Assembly: GCA_035222895.1 (NCBI GenBank)
Contig: JAVYIG010001606.1
Span: forward strand, 186,001-250,000
Length of the DNA stretch: 64,000 nucleotides
DNA from: Strongylocentrotus droebachiensis
Lineage: Eukaryota; Echinodermata; Echinoidea; Camarodonta; Strongylocentrotidae
Reading direction: 5' to 3'
The position numbers and the translations under genes were made by a program. Positions 12,028 to 25,178 of the stretch are shown here, piece after piece (within the stretch, counting starts at the first letter, position 1; each line of letters begins with the position of its first letter). The notes under the pieces were generated by a model. The model was not told the DNA's origin, ran no database searches, and was given only the letters and a program-made list of their open reading frames with translations.

Positions 12028-13019
12028 CGGGGCGTCAATAACCAAGGCAAGTCATTGACGAAGACCTGCGTCGACAAAATCGGATGTTCCATACGAAATG
12101 GACCTACCCAAATGGACCTACCCCGAACTATGAAATTACGATGGGTTCACTAGTTTATCAAATATGTTAACTGCCTTAAGGATATAATAATGAGGTATGC
12201 GTCTTACGGTTGCGTCAGATGCAAATTAAAAGACAGATGTTCATTGGCTTCTTGGACCTTTGGTTTTAAAAGTTTTCCGCACTTGAAAATATATCCTGCT
12301 ATTACTGAGGGCCCGAGGGCGGACTTGTCCCCCCCCCCCCCACGTACATACACGCACACACACTTACCCACACACGCACACACACAACCTATGCATTCCA
12401 CACAAAAAGCCCTACATTTGGGTTATTGTCAAGAATGCATTAAAACCGCTGAAATCAATTATCTAGTTTATACCATGGAATCTCTCAATTTCTCGATACA
12501 GAAAGAAAAAGGCAACCTACACACACACATAAAAAGGTAAATCTCCCTGCAAAAATGCAAATCTGGAACAGAATTATATATTTTGTTTCCATATATTACA
12601 GTAGCATGTGGAGATGATTTTGTCTTTGAATCTTCGCGGAGCTCTAGCAGAGTTTGTGGAAAGTGTGAAGTTGGATAATAATTATTCACAAACCACTTAA
12701 AAGTTGAAGATGTTATAATTACTGAATTGTGACAAAAGAGGCTTGGGGTTATAGGCTGCAACGAATAAACATTATTCAGTTCGTACAGGCAGTCTAAAGA
12801 ATAGCGTTATAAAAGAGGAAAATGTTTTTGAAAAGGTGTAATTGTATTTAAAACTTTATAATTTCACCTTCATTACCATCAACGTATCTTATAGAGAATG
12901 AATTGAATTCCCGTCTCGTTTTTTGCAACGGTATCAGGTCAAGTCGCAGTGAAGAGTACACACTTCTATGAGAGTTTATTCAAGTTGTCATTCTTTCGCT
13001 CTGAAGGGAGTCGTTTATT
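12028..13019. other. intergenic spacer
   Basis: No gene seen. It contains a C-run plus CA-rich tract at 12330-12387; the remainder is AT-rich. Confidence 0.5.
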
Positions 13020-13700
13020 CAAGACTCTCGCTGTTTAAATCACAGCAAGAGGACTAGAGTCTTTCACTTAAATGCTCTCCACCAGCGGTCTGTTGATGTA
13101 GGGCCCAAAATGTCATGTAGAGAATCAAGCATCCTTGCCGAAGACAGCCGAAATCCCTGGGGTTTACCCATCCTATCTCTCCCGCAAAAGTACGGCGGCA
13201 CACCTGCATTGGAAATGCAACGATACGCCACGTCCCGGGGAGTTCGGAGGCCTCCGTCTGCCGTCATCTGTTATGCGTGGCGGGAAACGCCGCCATATAA
13301 AAACAACCTCAGTATATTAACTATGCATGCAGGGATATTATTCAAGCGGTATTCCATCTTGGAATTGGCGCAATCTTCTTTTTATGAGTTGAACCTATCA
13401 AGGCAGTATCTGCTGCAGGTATGCACAAACGTTGTGATAGCACGGGGTCAAGAATGATGAGCGAAAGGGGGAAGAAAGAAGCAGATATAAGGGCTGCGAA
13501 TTTGTTCAGAGTTGTGTGGAGTTTGGGAGAAGACGTGATGGTACCTACGGGACTACTAGACCGGCAACTGTAGGGCCTCTAGACTCGAAGGCGGTGGGGA
13601 CCTCTGAGTCAAACACTCATTACTTATTCAAATGCAGAGAGCGGACAAGAGACTTCGAGTGCCATTAGGCTGGCGCTTGGGGGCCATCGCAAACTCCGAC
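13020..13700. promoter_or_regulatory. GC-rich island, candidate regulatory element or orphan promoter
   Basis: A CpG-containing low-repeat island in AT-rich surroundings. GGCGGGAAA (13279-13287, E2F-class) is followed immediately by TATAAAAA (13296-13303), an arrangement that would fit a plus-strand start near 13.33 kb. The open frames here (up to 115 aa) resemble no family I recognise. A conserved enhancer is an equally good reading. Confidence 0.3.
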
Positions 13701-16700
13701 GAAAAAAAAAATGCAAAGTTTACCTCCGATGTCTCCCTTTCTCTCCTGCTTTCTCAATATAGGATGAAAGAAGACATGCCGTACATATCCTGATAGAAAT
13801 AAATGAATATGACGTTAGACGGGATAGAGAATTAGGAAGCAATAAAAAGCAAGTAACATGAATATAGATAGGGCTGTAGATGATTACAGAGAATACGTAC
13901 TTATACAAACATACTTCTACGCGTAATAAGAACTATTATTGTCAAAATAAAACTGCAAGTATTTAAACAAAAAATCCATGTCTATGTATATTATTTTATT
14001 TTTGGTGCAGTCATTAAGGTCATGAAGTCGCAAGATAGTCGCAATTGGAATTAACACAAATTTTGATTGGGGGGGGGGGGGGCTATAAGGCAGTGATTGA
14101 TATAGAGAATACCTACTCAAGAAACATTGGCGGAGTGAAATAGCACTATCGCAAAAACATCTTTTGTAAAACATATGCCTCTCTCCTTTCCGCTGTCTCC
14201 ATCCTTCTTACGTCTCCATTTCTGTTTGTCCGTTTCTCTTTCTTTTTTCCCCCTCCTCTTTCTCTTTCTTTCCGTTTCTGTTTGGAACTATAACAGGAAA
14301 CTATGAATAGAATTTCATGAAGCATACTAGTTGATGATTCCAATTAGAACGTGGTTTACTTATAATAGTAAATAGAATCCTAGCACGGAATGATCACTCA
14401 ATTACGTCATTACAAAATACAGTAAAATCGATGATAATACGCCATGTTAATTAGACAAGGGACAAAACAATGATTATAAAATCGTATTACATAAAATATA
14501 AGATGAACAGTGAAAAAAAACATTCCTTGCATTTTTGTCTTAGGACGAAGGAAAATAATGGTTTAAATATCCTAAGTCGTAAACTCGAACTTGAACTAAA
14601 ACCTTTATATTTCATTTTCAATGTAGGAACAAAAAACAAATGATCAAACGAAGAAATTATATATTTGCGTAATAATGAATGAAAACCCTTTCGCAAAAGA
14701 GAGGAAAACCTTTAACAAAATAAAGTGGGTAAGTTATCATGTAAATATATAATATAGTTTAGGCAATGTTATACGAAAAAGTGAAAGTGGTAGAAGTATA
14801 TATGCATATGGATGGATGGATGAACGAATTAAGATCAGTCGAAGGACAGAGATCTATAATAGGATGAAACGATACCGTATGAAATAAAAACGATGAAATA
14901 TGAAAAGAAACTGGACCTCTGTGTGTGATTGAAACCGCTCGTATAAGAAGAGCATCTCAGGTTTCCATAGCGAGCCCGTCGTATTTACTCCATTTTCTCA
15001 GCTGACTCGAGAGGCCCCTTCACTAAAGAACAGCGTTTGATCAGGCGATCTTCCTACATTCACCAGAGCTGCTCTTTTTTCTTCCTCATTTTATCTTAGA
15101 TTTTTCTTTTTTCCCCACATCTCTCCCCTTTAATATCCCTCAAAACCCATGCAGGTCCAAGCGTTTCCCTCCCCCCCCCACCCCCCCCCCCCACAAAAAT
15201 CTCCCCTTTTGTTTTTTAACTTTACTATCTGAGTTCTAATGTAATGCATCGTTCGTTTGCACAGTCTCCATGGGACATTGTAAAAGCGCAAGTTGTAACT
15301 ATATCAATTCGATAGTTGTGATGAATGCCTACTCTTCATCTACCATGTTTCTTTGGCTTGAGTGAGAAACGATTCGATAGATTTGGGATGGTCACAAGAT
15401 TTATCTTTTTTTCATGGCTGCACGACTTTATTTAACCCTGTAAAAGAAGAAGGGGAAAGATTAGAGAGAGAATGAATCTCAAGTGAAAAGCCATTGCAAA
15501 ATTAAAGACTTTGTCGCATTCTTATACGTAAACCTGGGCCTTCATAAGATGTTTATAAAAGATTACAACATTAGGTATGTGGCATTATTGAACGGACGTA
15601 ATCACACACTCACACACACACGCGCGCACACCCTCACACCTACGCACTTTTCTTGAACGCGTGCATTTTATGTGTATACATGTATTTACAGTTAGGAGAA
15701 ACTGAATTATTCGTACCCTTACCATTTTTTTTATTTAAGTATGTAAATAATTGGTTTATCCTGAATTGTGTTTCTTGAGAAAGCGACATACTAAAGGTAG
15801 TAATGCAACTAGTCCACCTTTATTTCTTGAGTTATGAAAAAATAAAAAACAACATCAAATCTACAAGGGGTATGAATAATTTAGTAGTTATCTGTGTATA
15901 TATAGCCCTGTATGGTACTGTTCGCATATTTTTCTTTAATCTTAGGCCCGTAGTTGCTTCCATTTGATTTCATTCATTCATCCAGCATCCAGCATCAACA
16001 TGTGTTCCTATTAGATCGTTTGTTTGTAAATCGAACGCATTACATGAAAACGATCGTCGTGAACATCTTATATCATACTTTACGGAGACGGTTTAGTTTT
16101 CATAATATTTTTTATCAAATTATTGTCTCATAGCGAGGAAAGAAAAATAATTATATTAAAGAGAGAAGGGAGATTACTGTACATAATTGCCAATTTGTTA
16201 TTGAAACCTTACATCACTGCTGATTAGCTCATTTGTGAACACGATGTGTCTATACAAGTAATTCTCAAAATATTTGTGTGTGTTTCATTTCTAGTGAAAA
16301 CATATGGGTATTTTCCTTCTGACTCTGCTTAATTGTTTGTAGTTTAAGTTCTCATAAGTGATTTCAATTTAGTTACATTCAATGCAATATAGACTGGTCT
16401 GATCTTTAACCTTAAAAATAAGAACGAGGATGCGGGAATAGTCAATTGTGCACAATGGCTTCATTCTTTGAAAATATTGACCTCCATTTAGATTACCGTA
16501 GTTAATACATATTTATTCGCTCATATATATTTCATCTATTACTTTATCGGTTATTCATTCAAATTTTTTTAGATTTATTTTTAGTTTTGATTTATCTATC
16601 AATTTATCTTTTTTACGAATATTTTGAAAAAGGGAAAGCAAGTTATGTGTATAATGTGATACATTATTATGAAAAAGAAAATCCGTCTTGAAGTTATGAA

Positions 16701-17339
16701 AAGAAATGGAGAAAATGGTGTCAGGATATAGGCAAAGAATGATACATCAATTACGAAATTACGACAGTTTGCGAGCCTTCAACTAATTAACTAAATCCAT
16801 GTAATGAGGTTTTAACCTAGATTGGGCTTTTTCCGGTTGTTAATTTAGATTACCGTTTAGACTACTTTTTTCGTTGTAATACATGTTTTCAAATTTCTCA
16901 TTGCTTTTGATTTTCTGAAAGCAGTTAACTAAATATTGAACAACTTTTGTGTTGTTTTTTATAAGGATATCATTTTCAACCCCGCGGCTTTTTTTCTCTC
17001 CAGGTATCTACGCATTTACGGAGTTTTGCCAAATTGGAGAAAAGTGAGCTCATGGAAAAGTAAGTTTGCAATAATCGTCCTACTAATTCAGTTTGAAACA
17101 ATTTCCCTTAACTCTTTTGCTCAATCGTGCTTTATTGATCCATGCAGCGGCTTGGTAAAGACGAAAGGAGCGAAACTCTGAAGAGTAAAAAGAAACAATG
17201 AATCACAGTTACCTGTTTCAGGTTTCATGACTGTAAATCTTTGGATGGACATATTTGAGCTGAGCGCATTACTCGGATCCCAAGTGTATTGACAAACGGT
17301 GTAGTGCTCGTTTCAATTACCATCTTCAAGAAACGAATT
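13701..17339. other. AT-rich intergenic spacer with homopolymers
   Basis: No gene seen. It includes a G-run at about 14069-14082, interrupted C-runs at about 15170-15192 and a CA/CG-rich tract at about 15604-15640. The rest is plain AT-rich sequence. Confidence 0.6.
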
Positions 17340-17960
17340 CATCATCCAGCAAAATGACCAGCTGAACGTCTGCACAGCGAAATGAAAAATTCATGCGAAT
17401 TTTACGCGCCAAACGACCAAAAACTATGACCCAATATGTGTTGTAGATTACCGTACTAACAACACCATTAGAACACCTTTGACGAAAGAAGGGGGATGGA
17501 GAAAATTAATGCAGGCGTATTGAGTATTTCGATTGCGTAAAGCTATCTAGAGAATTAGCGGGGGTTTTAGTGTCGTGAAACTAAACGGCGTCGGGTTTCG
17601 CGCGCTGGCGTTTTGCTTTCATGATGGATGCGTTTAAGAGTTGGGTGAGAAAAAGGCGGGAAGGCGGCTGCAGCATTGCACAATTTACACGTCAATTCTC
17701 GTTGTATCGATTTCGGTAAGTACTATACACACACAGATGCCGCAGACTGCTCTCGCCTTTTCTCGATAGTTTTACGGCCCTTCGTCACCGCCCTTGCGCT
17801 GGCTACGGCCGAAACGATTGACTTAGTCGTGCCCTGCTCGGTGCCTTTCCCCCGCATCTATCGGCGGACGTATTTGAACAACTGCAGGGGAATGATCCCT
17901 GATCGTAGGACGAGCATATTGACGGTCTTTGATTGGTGATCATCGCTGAACCAAAGGCCT
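17340..17960. promoter_or_regulatory. GC-rich island with three E2F-class words
   Basis: Low-repeat island holding GCGCCAAA (17406-17413), TTTCGCGC (17596-17603) and GGCGGGAA (17655-17662). An 87-aa plus-strand open frame (17676-17939) shows no recognisable domain and is probably chance. Confidence 0.3.
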
Positions 17961-18644
17961 GATTTGTCATGCCCAAGTCGCTCGGTTTGAAGTCCAGTGC
18001 CCGTGATCATATAAAAGAAACTTTCTCTCGGAAGATGGAAGAGGGAAAATAAGATAATGAAAAATGAGGGATGAAGTAAAACAGGAAAAAAGACATGTTC
18101 TCTGATTCGATTAATAGAATTGTCAAAGATCAGGCATACGCTGGCCTTGTAATGTTAAACAAACATTCATCAGTTATTTGTCAAGAATCAGGAAAGCTTT
18201 ATCTACAGTGTGGAGTTCCTCATATAGTGACCTTCCTAATCAATATAGAAAATCTTCATTCATGTTGTTTAGTCAATCCTGAACGAACGTTGTAGACCTA
18301 CTTGTTGCTAATTGGTTGCAATACTGTCTTTTATTTTCATAACTCGGGAAGAGACCCCCCCCCCCCCCCCACAGGTTCATTATTGTGATTAATGAGCCTG
18401 GCACAGATCTCATTTTGTATCGTTTTAAAATATAAAATATGGATATACACAAACATTGTCAACCAAAGGATTAAGCAGTATGTTCTTAAAAATACTTGAC
18501 CACAGGGATATTTATGACGAGGCGGGGGCTAGTAGGGTGCACTCCTCCACTCCCCTTGATAATCTAGAAACTATCAATATTCGGGCAGCGAGGTTTAACT
18601 TCTTCTTATTATTATCACTTTCATAAGATACATAATACACTTCA

Positions 18645-18895
18645 GTGTGGTGGTGTCGTGGTCAGGTGGTTCATTTACTTGATTCTCAATCCGAGGGTTT
18701 GAAGGTTCGAATCCCAGCCCGGCACTAACGTCTTTTGCCAAGACATTAATCCACATTAGTCACTCCCCACGCAGTTGTAAATGGGTGCCTCGCAACTGAT
18801 GGGGTAGTAATAATTACAAGGCTCTCAGGATGAACAGAATTCATGCTGATAAGGCTTCCTTGGGTATATAAAGTTATCATTTTCATTATCAAACA
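18645..18895 (+). mobile_element. tRNA-derived SINE, copy 1
   Basis: The head carries a pol III box B (GGTTCGAATCC) and is followed by a body starting GCACTAACGTC-TTTTGCCAAGACATTAATCCACATT, equivalent to copies 2 and 3. The head is GTGTCGTGGTC... as in those copies but more diverged. It is a decayed retroposon, not a functional tRNA. Confidence 0.75.
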
Positions 18896-18954
18896 TTAAA
18901 ACGCCCAAAATGTATACATTATGATGTAATGCTACAGCATTTAGTATGCGCCAT

Positions 18955-19208
18955 CGATCTAGTAAACTATTCTGAGGCGCAGAGGGAGAGTATCACCCTG
19001 ACTTTAGCACGCTGCAATTTCGGTGCTTTAGCATTTTAAAGTAATTAGTTTCTGCCAGGCATCCGTTTACATTACATGGGTTGAGTGTGGCAAATGTAGA
19101 TCAATGTCTTGCCAAACGACATTAGAGTCGCGGCGGGACTCGAACCACGGACCTTGTGATTGTCAGTCCGGTGACGTATCCACTCGACCACGACACCTCT
19201 ACATGGGT
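18955..19208 (-). mobile_element. tRNA-derived SINE, copy 2
   Basis: On the minus strand the head runs GGTGTCGTGGTCGAGTGGAT with box B GGTTCGAGTCC, followed by a body shared with the copy at 24.9 kb (CAAGACATTGATCTACATTT, CACACTCAACCCA). Copies 1 and 2 lie tail to tail. The head resembles a Ser/Leu-type tRNA; a 71-aa frame in it is meaningless. Confidence 0.85.
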
Positions 19209-20440
19209 GGCTGTCATCATAACTCGTTTGCTTCGTTCGCTCACCCAAGCTTTTATATTGAACAGCTAATATTCAAGCTTGGACATCTAGGAATAACTCA
19301 TTTCTTTTTTAGTTGTTGATAATTATTTTTGCCTATGTTTATATCTACGTATATTTGCATCTTTTTTATGCAGAAAATCAAACCAAACCCATCCAAGTGC
19401 TAAGGTGGTTAATTATGTCCTTGTGTCGAATAATAAGAAGCAAATGTTTTAAACGTAGGGATGAAATGTAAAAACATTTAACCTATGCAATTTAATATAA
19501 TGTTCGCTGCGGAACGACATTGTGTTCCTTACTTAAAATATTTTTCAAACAGAATATCAAACTTTAATAAGGTTGCTATACTTCAAATAAAATATTTCTT
19601 AAAATCAACTTTAATAACGGTCTAGATTACAAAAGCATCGAATTGGAAGCAATGCGATGAGGAATGAATCTGCTTCTGATATCAAGGTACAGCGAACATG
19701 GATTGCAAAGCTGGCATGAATGCTCCACAAGGCAATCTTGCTCGAGAACATCAGTAAGTTGGACGGGCCCTCAACTCTATATACGATGCGTCTGCCCCAA
19801 AACATAATCTGATCTTTTGCCGAATTATCGGTAATATATAATCATTTCTCATGGATATAATGATCATATTTTTGGTAACTGTTGTCTGTGTGTATGAGAA
19901 ATAGGACTAGAATTAAAATTAATAAATATACAAAAGCCACTCTTGAATTGCAACCGAAATGAGTATATTCTTCATCTTCTCATTATTCAGCTGTAACCGC
20001 AATGCATTGGCAATGGGAGAAGTTAGACAACAGAGGTAAAATGAGAAGAAAAAAAGAAACAAGAAAGCAAGAAATTTTACGAAGAAGAAGAAGAGTATAG
20101 CAAGAAGCAAATTTAAAACAATATTATAAAAATGAGAAGATTAAAGATAATAAATAGGGGGACGATATCAGAGGGAGAATAAAATAAAATGATTAGAAGA
20201 TGAAGAAGAACGAATCACAAGAAAATCGTATCCCTTTTTTATGCTTGTTTTATAATTGTGTTCTGAAGAATGTTGGTAATTAACAGTAATGGCTATTAAT
20301 TTTAGTAGTAGAAGCTGTATACTTATAAGTAGACGTGATTTATTATTGTCAATCATTAATCACTGATAGGTTAACTTCTAAATAGCTGTGGGAGTTTAAA
20401 AACAAGTTATCGCAGTTGTTGAGTAGTAATAGTAGTCTCC
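19209..20440. other. AT-rich intergenic spacer
   Basis: I see no gene, repeat family or structured element here. Confidence 0.5.
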
Positions 20441-20454
20441 ATCGTCGAAGAAGA

Positions 20455-20480
20455 TTACGAAGAACAAAGAGGAGAAGAAG

Positions 20481-20521
<41 letters not shown>

Positions 20522-20591
20522 GGAGGAAAAGAAGAAGAATGAGAAGAAGAAGAAGAAGAAGAAGGAGAAGAAGAAGAAGAAGAAGTAGAAG

Positions 20592-20623
<32 letters not shown>

Positions 20624-20640
20624 GAAGTAGTAGTATTAGT
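20455..20640. repeat. (AAC)n followed by (AAG)n triplet repeats
   Basis: About thirteen AAC units (to about 20520) run into a long interrupted AAG tract. Poly-Arg and poly-Ser frames on both strands are artefacts of this repeat. Confidence 0.95.
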
Positions 20641-21015
20641 AGTAGTGGTAGTCATCGTCATCAGAGTAGAAGTAATATCAGTAGTTTATGTCAGTTTCGT
20701 TTTGTTTCATTTTCCCCGGTCATTTTAAAAGAATTCACAATGAAAAGAAAGATTAACAAGAATTCTATGAACTTATACATAATATGCAGTAAACATCAAC
20801 AAAACAAAAATCACTGGCATTAAATAAAACAAATTAAAAAAACAGCAACAACATTAAAAACGAAAGAATGTACAACAAAATAAGCAACATAAAAAGTAGT
20901 GGAAAATGGAAAAGGATGGAGGAGGGGGGGGGGGGCAGAACAACACTCACGAAAAGGTAATAATGTTTTTTAAAGAAAACGAATAACAATTCTATTAAGG
21001 TCTTATGGTATGAAT

Positions 21016-22112
21016 TCATTTAGTTGTGAAAGAGATCGTTTGAATGAGATGGGCGATCGCGAAAAGGTTGGGGCATGCTGTTGTATAAATTAGCCCCCCC
21101 CCCCCCCCCTCTCCTGTATAAAAAAAACACGTTTGCAGTTTGTTTGTTCGGGGTTTGGGAAAGGGAAGATTATTGTACCGAAGCTGATAAGGTCTTGGGG
21201 TATAAAATATGTTTACAGTTAAATAATTTGGTACCATGTCATTAAGGATTTTAAGCATCATTACCCTAATATGGAATATCTGGCGAGATTTTAAAGTCTC
21301 CCACCGCAGTATTTCATGCATTGAAGTAACAGAAACATGTAATCGAGGCTTTATTTTCAGAATAGTTCTTCCTGCTTTATCTTGTAGCTGTTGTAATTGG
21401 TTAACGTATTTTTCATAGGAAGACTGCAATATTATGTCCGCATAATCTAGATGAGGTAGAATAACAGCTTGGTATACCAGTTTTAAGTTTCTTCTATTAA
21501 TGTATTTCCATAAACGAAGGAGAAATGAAACCATGCGGCCAACTTTTTTACAAAGATGATTTACATGTACATCCCACTTCAGTTCCGAATCGATGTACAC
21601 ACCCAAGTATTTCAAGAATTGCACTTGATTGATGTCATGACCATTGATACTTATGTCAAGTTTGTTACACCTTTTGAACATGAGTGTGTCTATTTCCAAT
21701 GAGCATGCTCATGGTTTTTTCATAGTTAACCTTCAGTCTATTTATGGTAATCCACTTGTCCAGGTTGACCACTTCCCTTTTTAGGTTTGATTGAACTGTA
21801 TGAGGGTCTTTATGAGGAAAGTAAATCACAATGTCATCTGCGTACAAATGAAGCTTGCATGAATGAAATACAGCGGGTAAACCGTTGATAAAACAAATTA
21901 TGAATAACAATTAACCCAAAATAGATCATTGGGGTACCCCGAGCTCAATAGGTAACTCTTCGGAAATACAGTTGCCCAGGGGCGTACGCAGGGGGGGGGG
22001 GGGGTTTTGGGGGTTCAAACCCCCCCCTTTGGTATTTTTATGTATGTAAACCCCCCTAAAAAAAACCTAAAACCCCCCCCCCCCTTTGGTGTTTTTTTTT
22101 TTTTTTTTTTAT

Positions 22113-22147
<35 letters not shown>

Positions 22148-22256
22148 ATACCCACGGCTAACCCAAATAAGGTGACCTTACCCCCCCCCCCCCAACGACC
22201 AAAAATGTCAAATTATGAAATTTCGAGACCAAAAAAAAAAAAAAATGTGTCCGCTT

Positions 22257-22298
<42 letters not shown>

Positions 22299-24190
22299 AC
22301 TGAGCGACTTTTCGGCCGGCGCGATTTTCAAATTTTCGGGAGCAAAATATTTTAAAACCCCCCCCTTGAAAAAATCCTGCGTACGCCGCTGCAGTTGCCT
22401 ATACAAGTTACAATTCTCTGATCTGAAAGGTAGTTTTTAATCCCGTTGATCGATAGTCTTGTTAGTTTGTCAAGAAGACATTTAACATTGACCAAATCAA
22501 AAGCCTTTTGCAGATCTACAAAAACTACACCGGTATAGCTTTCAACCATTCCTCCGTGACTTTAATCAATCCCGTAGAAGTAGAATGTTTTGGACGAAAA
22601 CCCGATTGCTCTACTAAAAGTACGTTGTTTCTATTCAAGTGATGCACAAGCTGTTTTTGGATCACCGTTTCCAGGATTTTAGATAGGCAAAAAAGTGTGG
22701 AGATTGGTCTGTAGTTATTTGAGATTGATCTAGCACCCTTTTTGCCCCTTTTTGTGTAAAGGAACTATTTAGCAATGTTCCATTTCTTTGGGAACTACAC
22801 CTTGGATAATGGATTTGTTAAACAGATAGCTTATTGGTCGAATTATTTAATTTATGGACATTTTCAAAATCTTCATAGATATATATTCCATCCAAACCTA
22901 CTGATTTCTTATTTTGTTGTTGTTGTATTTCTTTCAAAATATCACATTCACTTACAGTAGAAAGTTGTAACGGATGTTTCACTCCGGTATCAATATTAAG
23001 AGACTATAGTCTCAAATACTGTAGCATCAGAAATTAACCCGGTAGCAACATTTGGAAAATGATGATTAAAGTGGTTAGCCATACTTTGATACTGGCTAGG
23101 TGGAGGCTGAGAAGATGACGTTTTCTTGGGTAATAATGAAGACAGTGTTTTACATGAATAATTATTAGACTATTAGACTATTAGATGTTCTTTATAATAA
23201 TTGCGTTTCGCTTTCTTAATCAAAGACGTAATTTTGTTTTTTAACACACGAGAGTCTTTCCAGGAATTTAGATTTTGGGTCGTTATAGCTTTGAATTTTG
23301 TCAAGTCTCTTTTCTTCATAGCTTCAATTTTTTTTGTATTTATCCATGATGATTCATTGCTTCGAACTCTTTTAGTTTTTAAAGGCATATGTTTATTAAC
23401 AACATGAAAAAGTAGTTTTTTCAAATTTGTCAGTAGCTTCATCAATATCATTCTCCTCCTCGACTTCCAACCAGTTCTGCTGTGAGAGATCAGACTTGAA
23501 TAGTTCGATATCTACACCTCTAGATGTCCTGTACGTTGTATACTTGACACCATATTGAGTTTGATGGGCATTTCTGATGAGATAGCTCATCGAATGGTCG
23601 CTTACTCCATTGTGAATAAAACCAAAAGAATTGATCATCTCAATATTGTTTGTTAACATGTGATCGATAACAGTAAATCGGGTATATTCAGTGGTATTAA
23701 CAAAATGTAAAGAGTATATTTTGTTAACCTGCTTACGTCTCGTGATACTTTTGTCAACCTCCTTTTGAATGTCAAGATTTATGTCCCCCATGACAATAAG
23801 GTGAGAGTCAAGACTTTCTGTGAATTCCAAATAGTTTTCATGATCATCTAACAGATCAGATTTTGAGTTTGGAGGCCGATACCAATTAAGAAGTAATATT
23901 GGTTTCGTCTTTTTGAGACGTATGAGAATAGGAAAGGCTTCAAGGCCAGACATATAGGAGAGTCTTCAAAAATATAAAATTCTACGCTTTCATGTACATA
24001 AAATGATACACCACCACCAGACCTGTTGCGATCTTTACGAAAAGTATTATAATGAGGAACTTCAATTTCACTATTATACTGATTCATCAAGAGCAAGGAC
24101 GTGTCATTACAGCACAAAATTGTTCGTATTTCATCAATATGTTTGTAGAGACTCACAATATTCAACTGAGCAAATGTCAAATCCTTGCCT
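21016..24190 (-). mobile_element. decayed APE-type non-LTR retrotransposon (LINE, CR1/Jockey-like)
   Basis: Read on the minus strand, 24180-23396 encodes an apurinic-endonuclease-like region in two overlapping frames (fragments RSGGGVSFYVHES, ILLLNWYRPPNSKSDL, VMGDINLDI and GVSDHSM). A linker frame follows at 23451-23173. Reverse transcriptase then appears as NYRPIS near 22.7 kb, VFVDLQKAFDLV (about 22.5 kb) and the catalytic YADD (in the frame 21910-21665). A C-terminal part at 21699-21016 follows (FLKYLGVYID, LPHLDYADIIL). Frames shift several times, so it is not coding-competent. A DNA element is inserted at 21977-22391. I did not find a clear 5' end, ORF1 or poly(A) tail. Confidence 0.85.
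21977..22391. mobile_element. hAT-type miniature (non-autonomous) DNA transposon nested in the LINE
   Basis: Termini CAGGGGCGTACGCAGG and CCTGCGTACGCCGCTG are inverted repeats matching at 15 of 16 positions. They are flanked by identical 8-bp target duplications CAGTTGCC (21969-21976 and 22392-22399). CAG...CTG ends plus 8-bp duplications are the hAT signature. The interior is almost all C, G, T and A homopolymers, including a C-run of about 40 ending at 22298, and has no open frame of substance. Its position shows it arrived after the LINE. Confidence 0.85.
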
Positions 24191-24889
24191 GAGAGGTTAT
24201 GATAATCATACTTTTATTTGGATATCTTTGACTATCCGTTCGCTCTACCAAATTAGAGTTGCAAAGTGGTTCACTCCTGTCGGCATCAAATTCTGAATCA
24301 AAGAAGGTTAGTTGTTGCATAATACATTTTGGGCACTCCCATCGTCGTTTATATTCGTTTTAATAGTAGCAATTCTTGTAGTATTGTGTTTTGTGTTTTT
24401 ACAGACGTGTATCAATCAGATATGATTATTTACGTCTGGGAACCGACCTTTAAACGTCACCATCCGAAAGACGTGACTCAGTTTTGTTTTGAACCTGCGT
24501 CCTCTGCTGAATCAGTTTGTAACTTCCACTGCCAGCTGGATTACAGGCGCACGCCACAACGCCTAGTAATAGTAATAATAGTCGTCGTCGTCTCGTTGTT
24601 CATTTCGAAGGGTTTATATGCTAGCATTTCATTATTAAAGGAAGAAAATGCCTTTCCACCTCGCTTGCTCAGGAATTATCTCAGAATTCTATGATAACAA
24701 ACATGATGGACTTAAAGATAAATTATGTTTGAAAAATCATGAACACGTAATGGTAAATCATGCGAGAGTTGTATGAAACAAAATAATGCAAGAATAAGAA
24801 TTCGTTTCAGAATATCCTAAAATAATACTATTCTTCATGCATGTCGTGCACAAAGCGTCATTCACTATTTTGGGGAACATAATTATCTT
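24191..24889. other. intergenic spacer
   Basis: No gene or repeat recognised. A 121-aa open frame at 24329-24694 has no family resemblance and no supporting signals. Confidence 0.45.
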
Positions 24890-25178
24890 ATTAATAATAA
24901 TAATAATGGTGGCTTCTTATATAGCGCACATGTCCGTCACGTTGTGACGCTCCTATTATTACCCTGGCTTTAGCAAGGCAGCCACTGCGGCGCTCTAGCA
25001 TTTCAAGGAATTAATTCCTGCCAGGTACCCATTTACATCACCTGGGTTGAGTGTGGCAAATGTAGATCAATGTCTTGCCAAAGGACATTAGTGCCGCGGC
25101 GGGACTCGAACAGCGGACCTTAAGATCGACAGTCCGTCGACTTATCCACTCGACCACGACACCTCTATTACTCTGGCT
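24890..25178 (-). mobile_element. tRNA-derived SINE, copy 3 (best preserved)
   Basis: The minus-strand head GGTGTCGTGGTCGAGTGGAT with box B TGTTCGAGTCC is followed by the body shared with copy 2, and the 3' end reads GCTATATAAGAAGCCACC then (ATT)n. The full head-body-tail structure is visible, which defines the family consensus for this window. Confidence 0.88.

Noticed and set aside
20416..20823. 135-aa Arg-rich open frame and the poly-Ser frame opposite it
   Set aside because: Read straight through AAC/AAG microsatellites; no non-repeat domain.
24329..24694. 121-aa plus-strand frame next to the LINE
   Set aside because: No retroelement or cellular motif; antisense to the direction of the LINE and outside its recognisable part.
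18645..25178. tRNA genes at the box B sequences
   Set aside because: Heads are degenerate, cannot form a full cloverleaf, and continue into SINE bodies with repeat tails.
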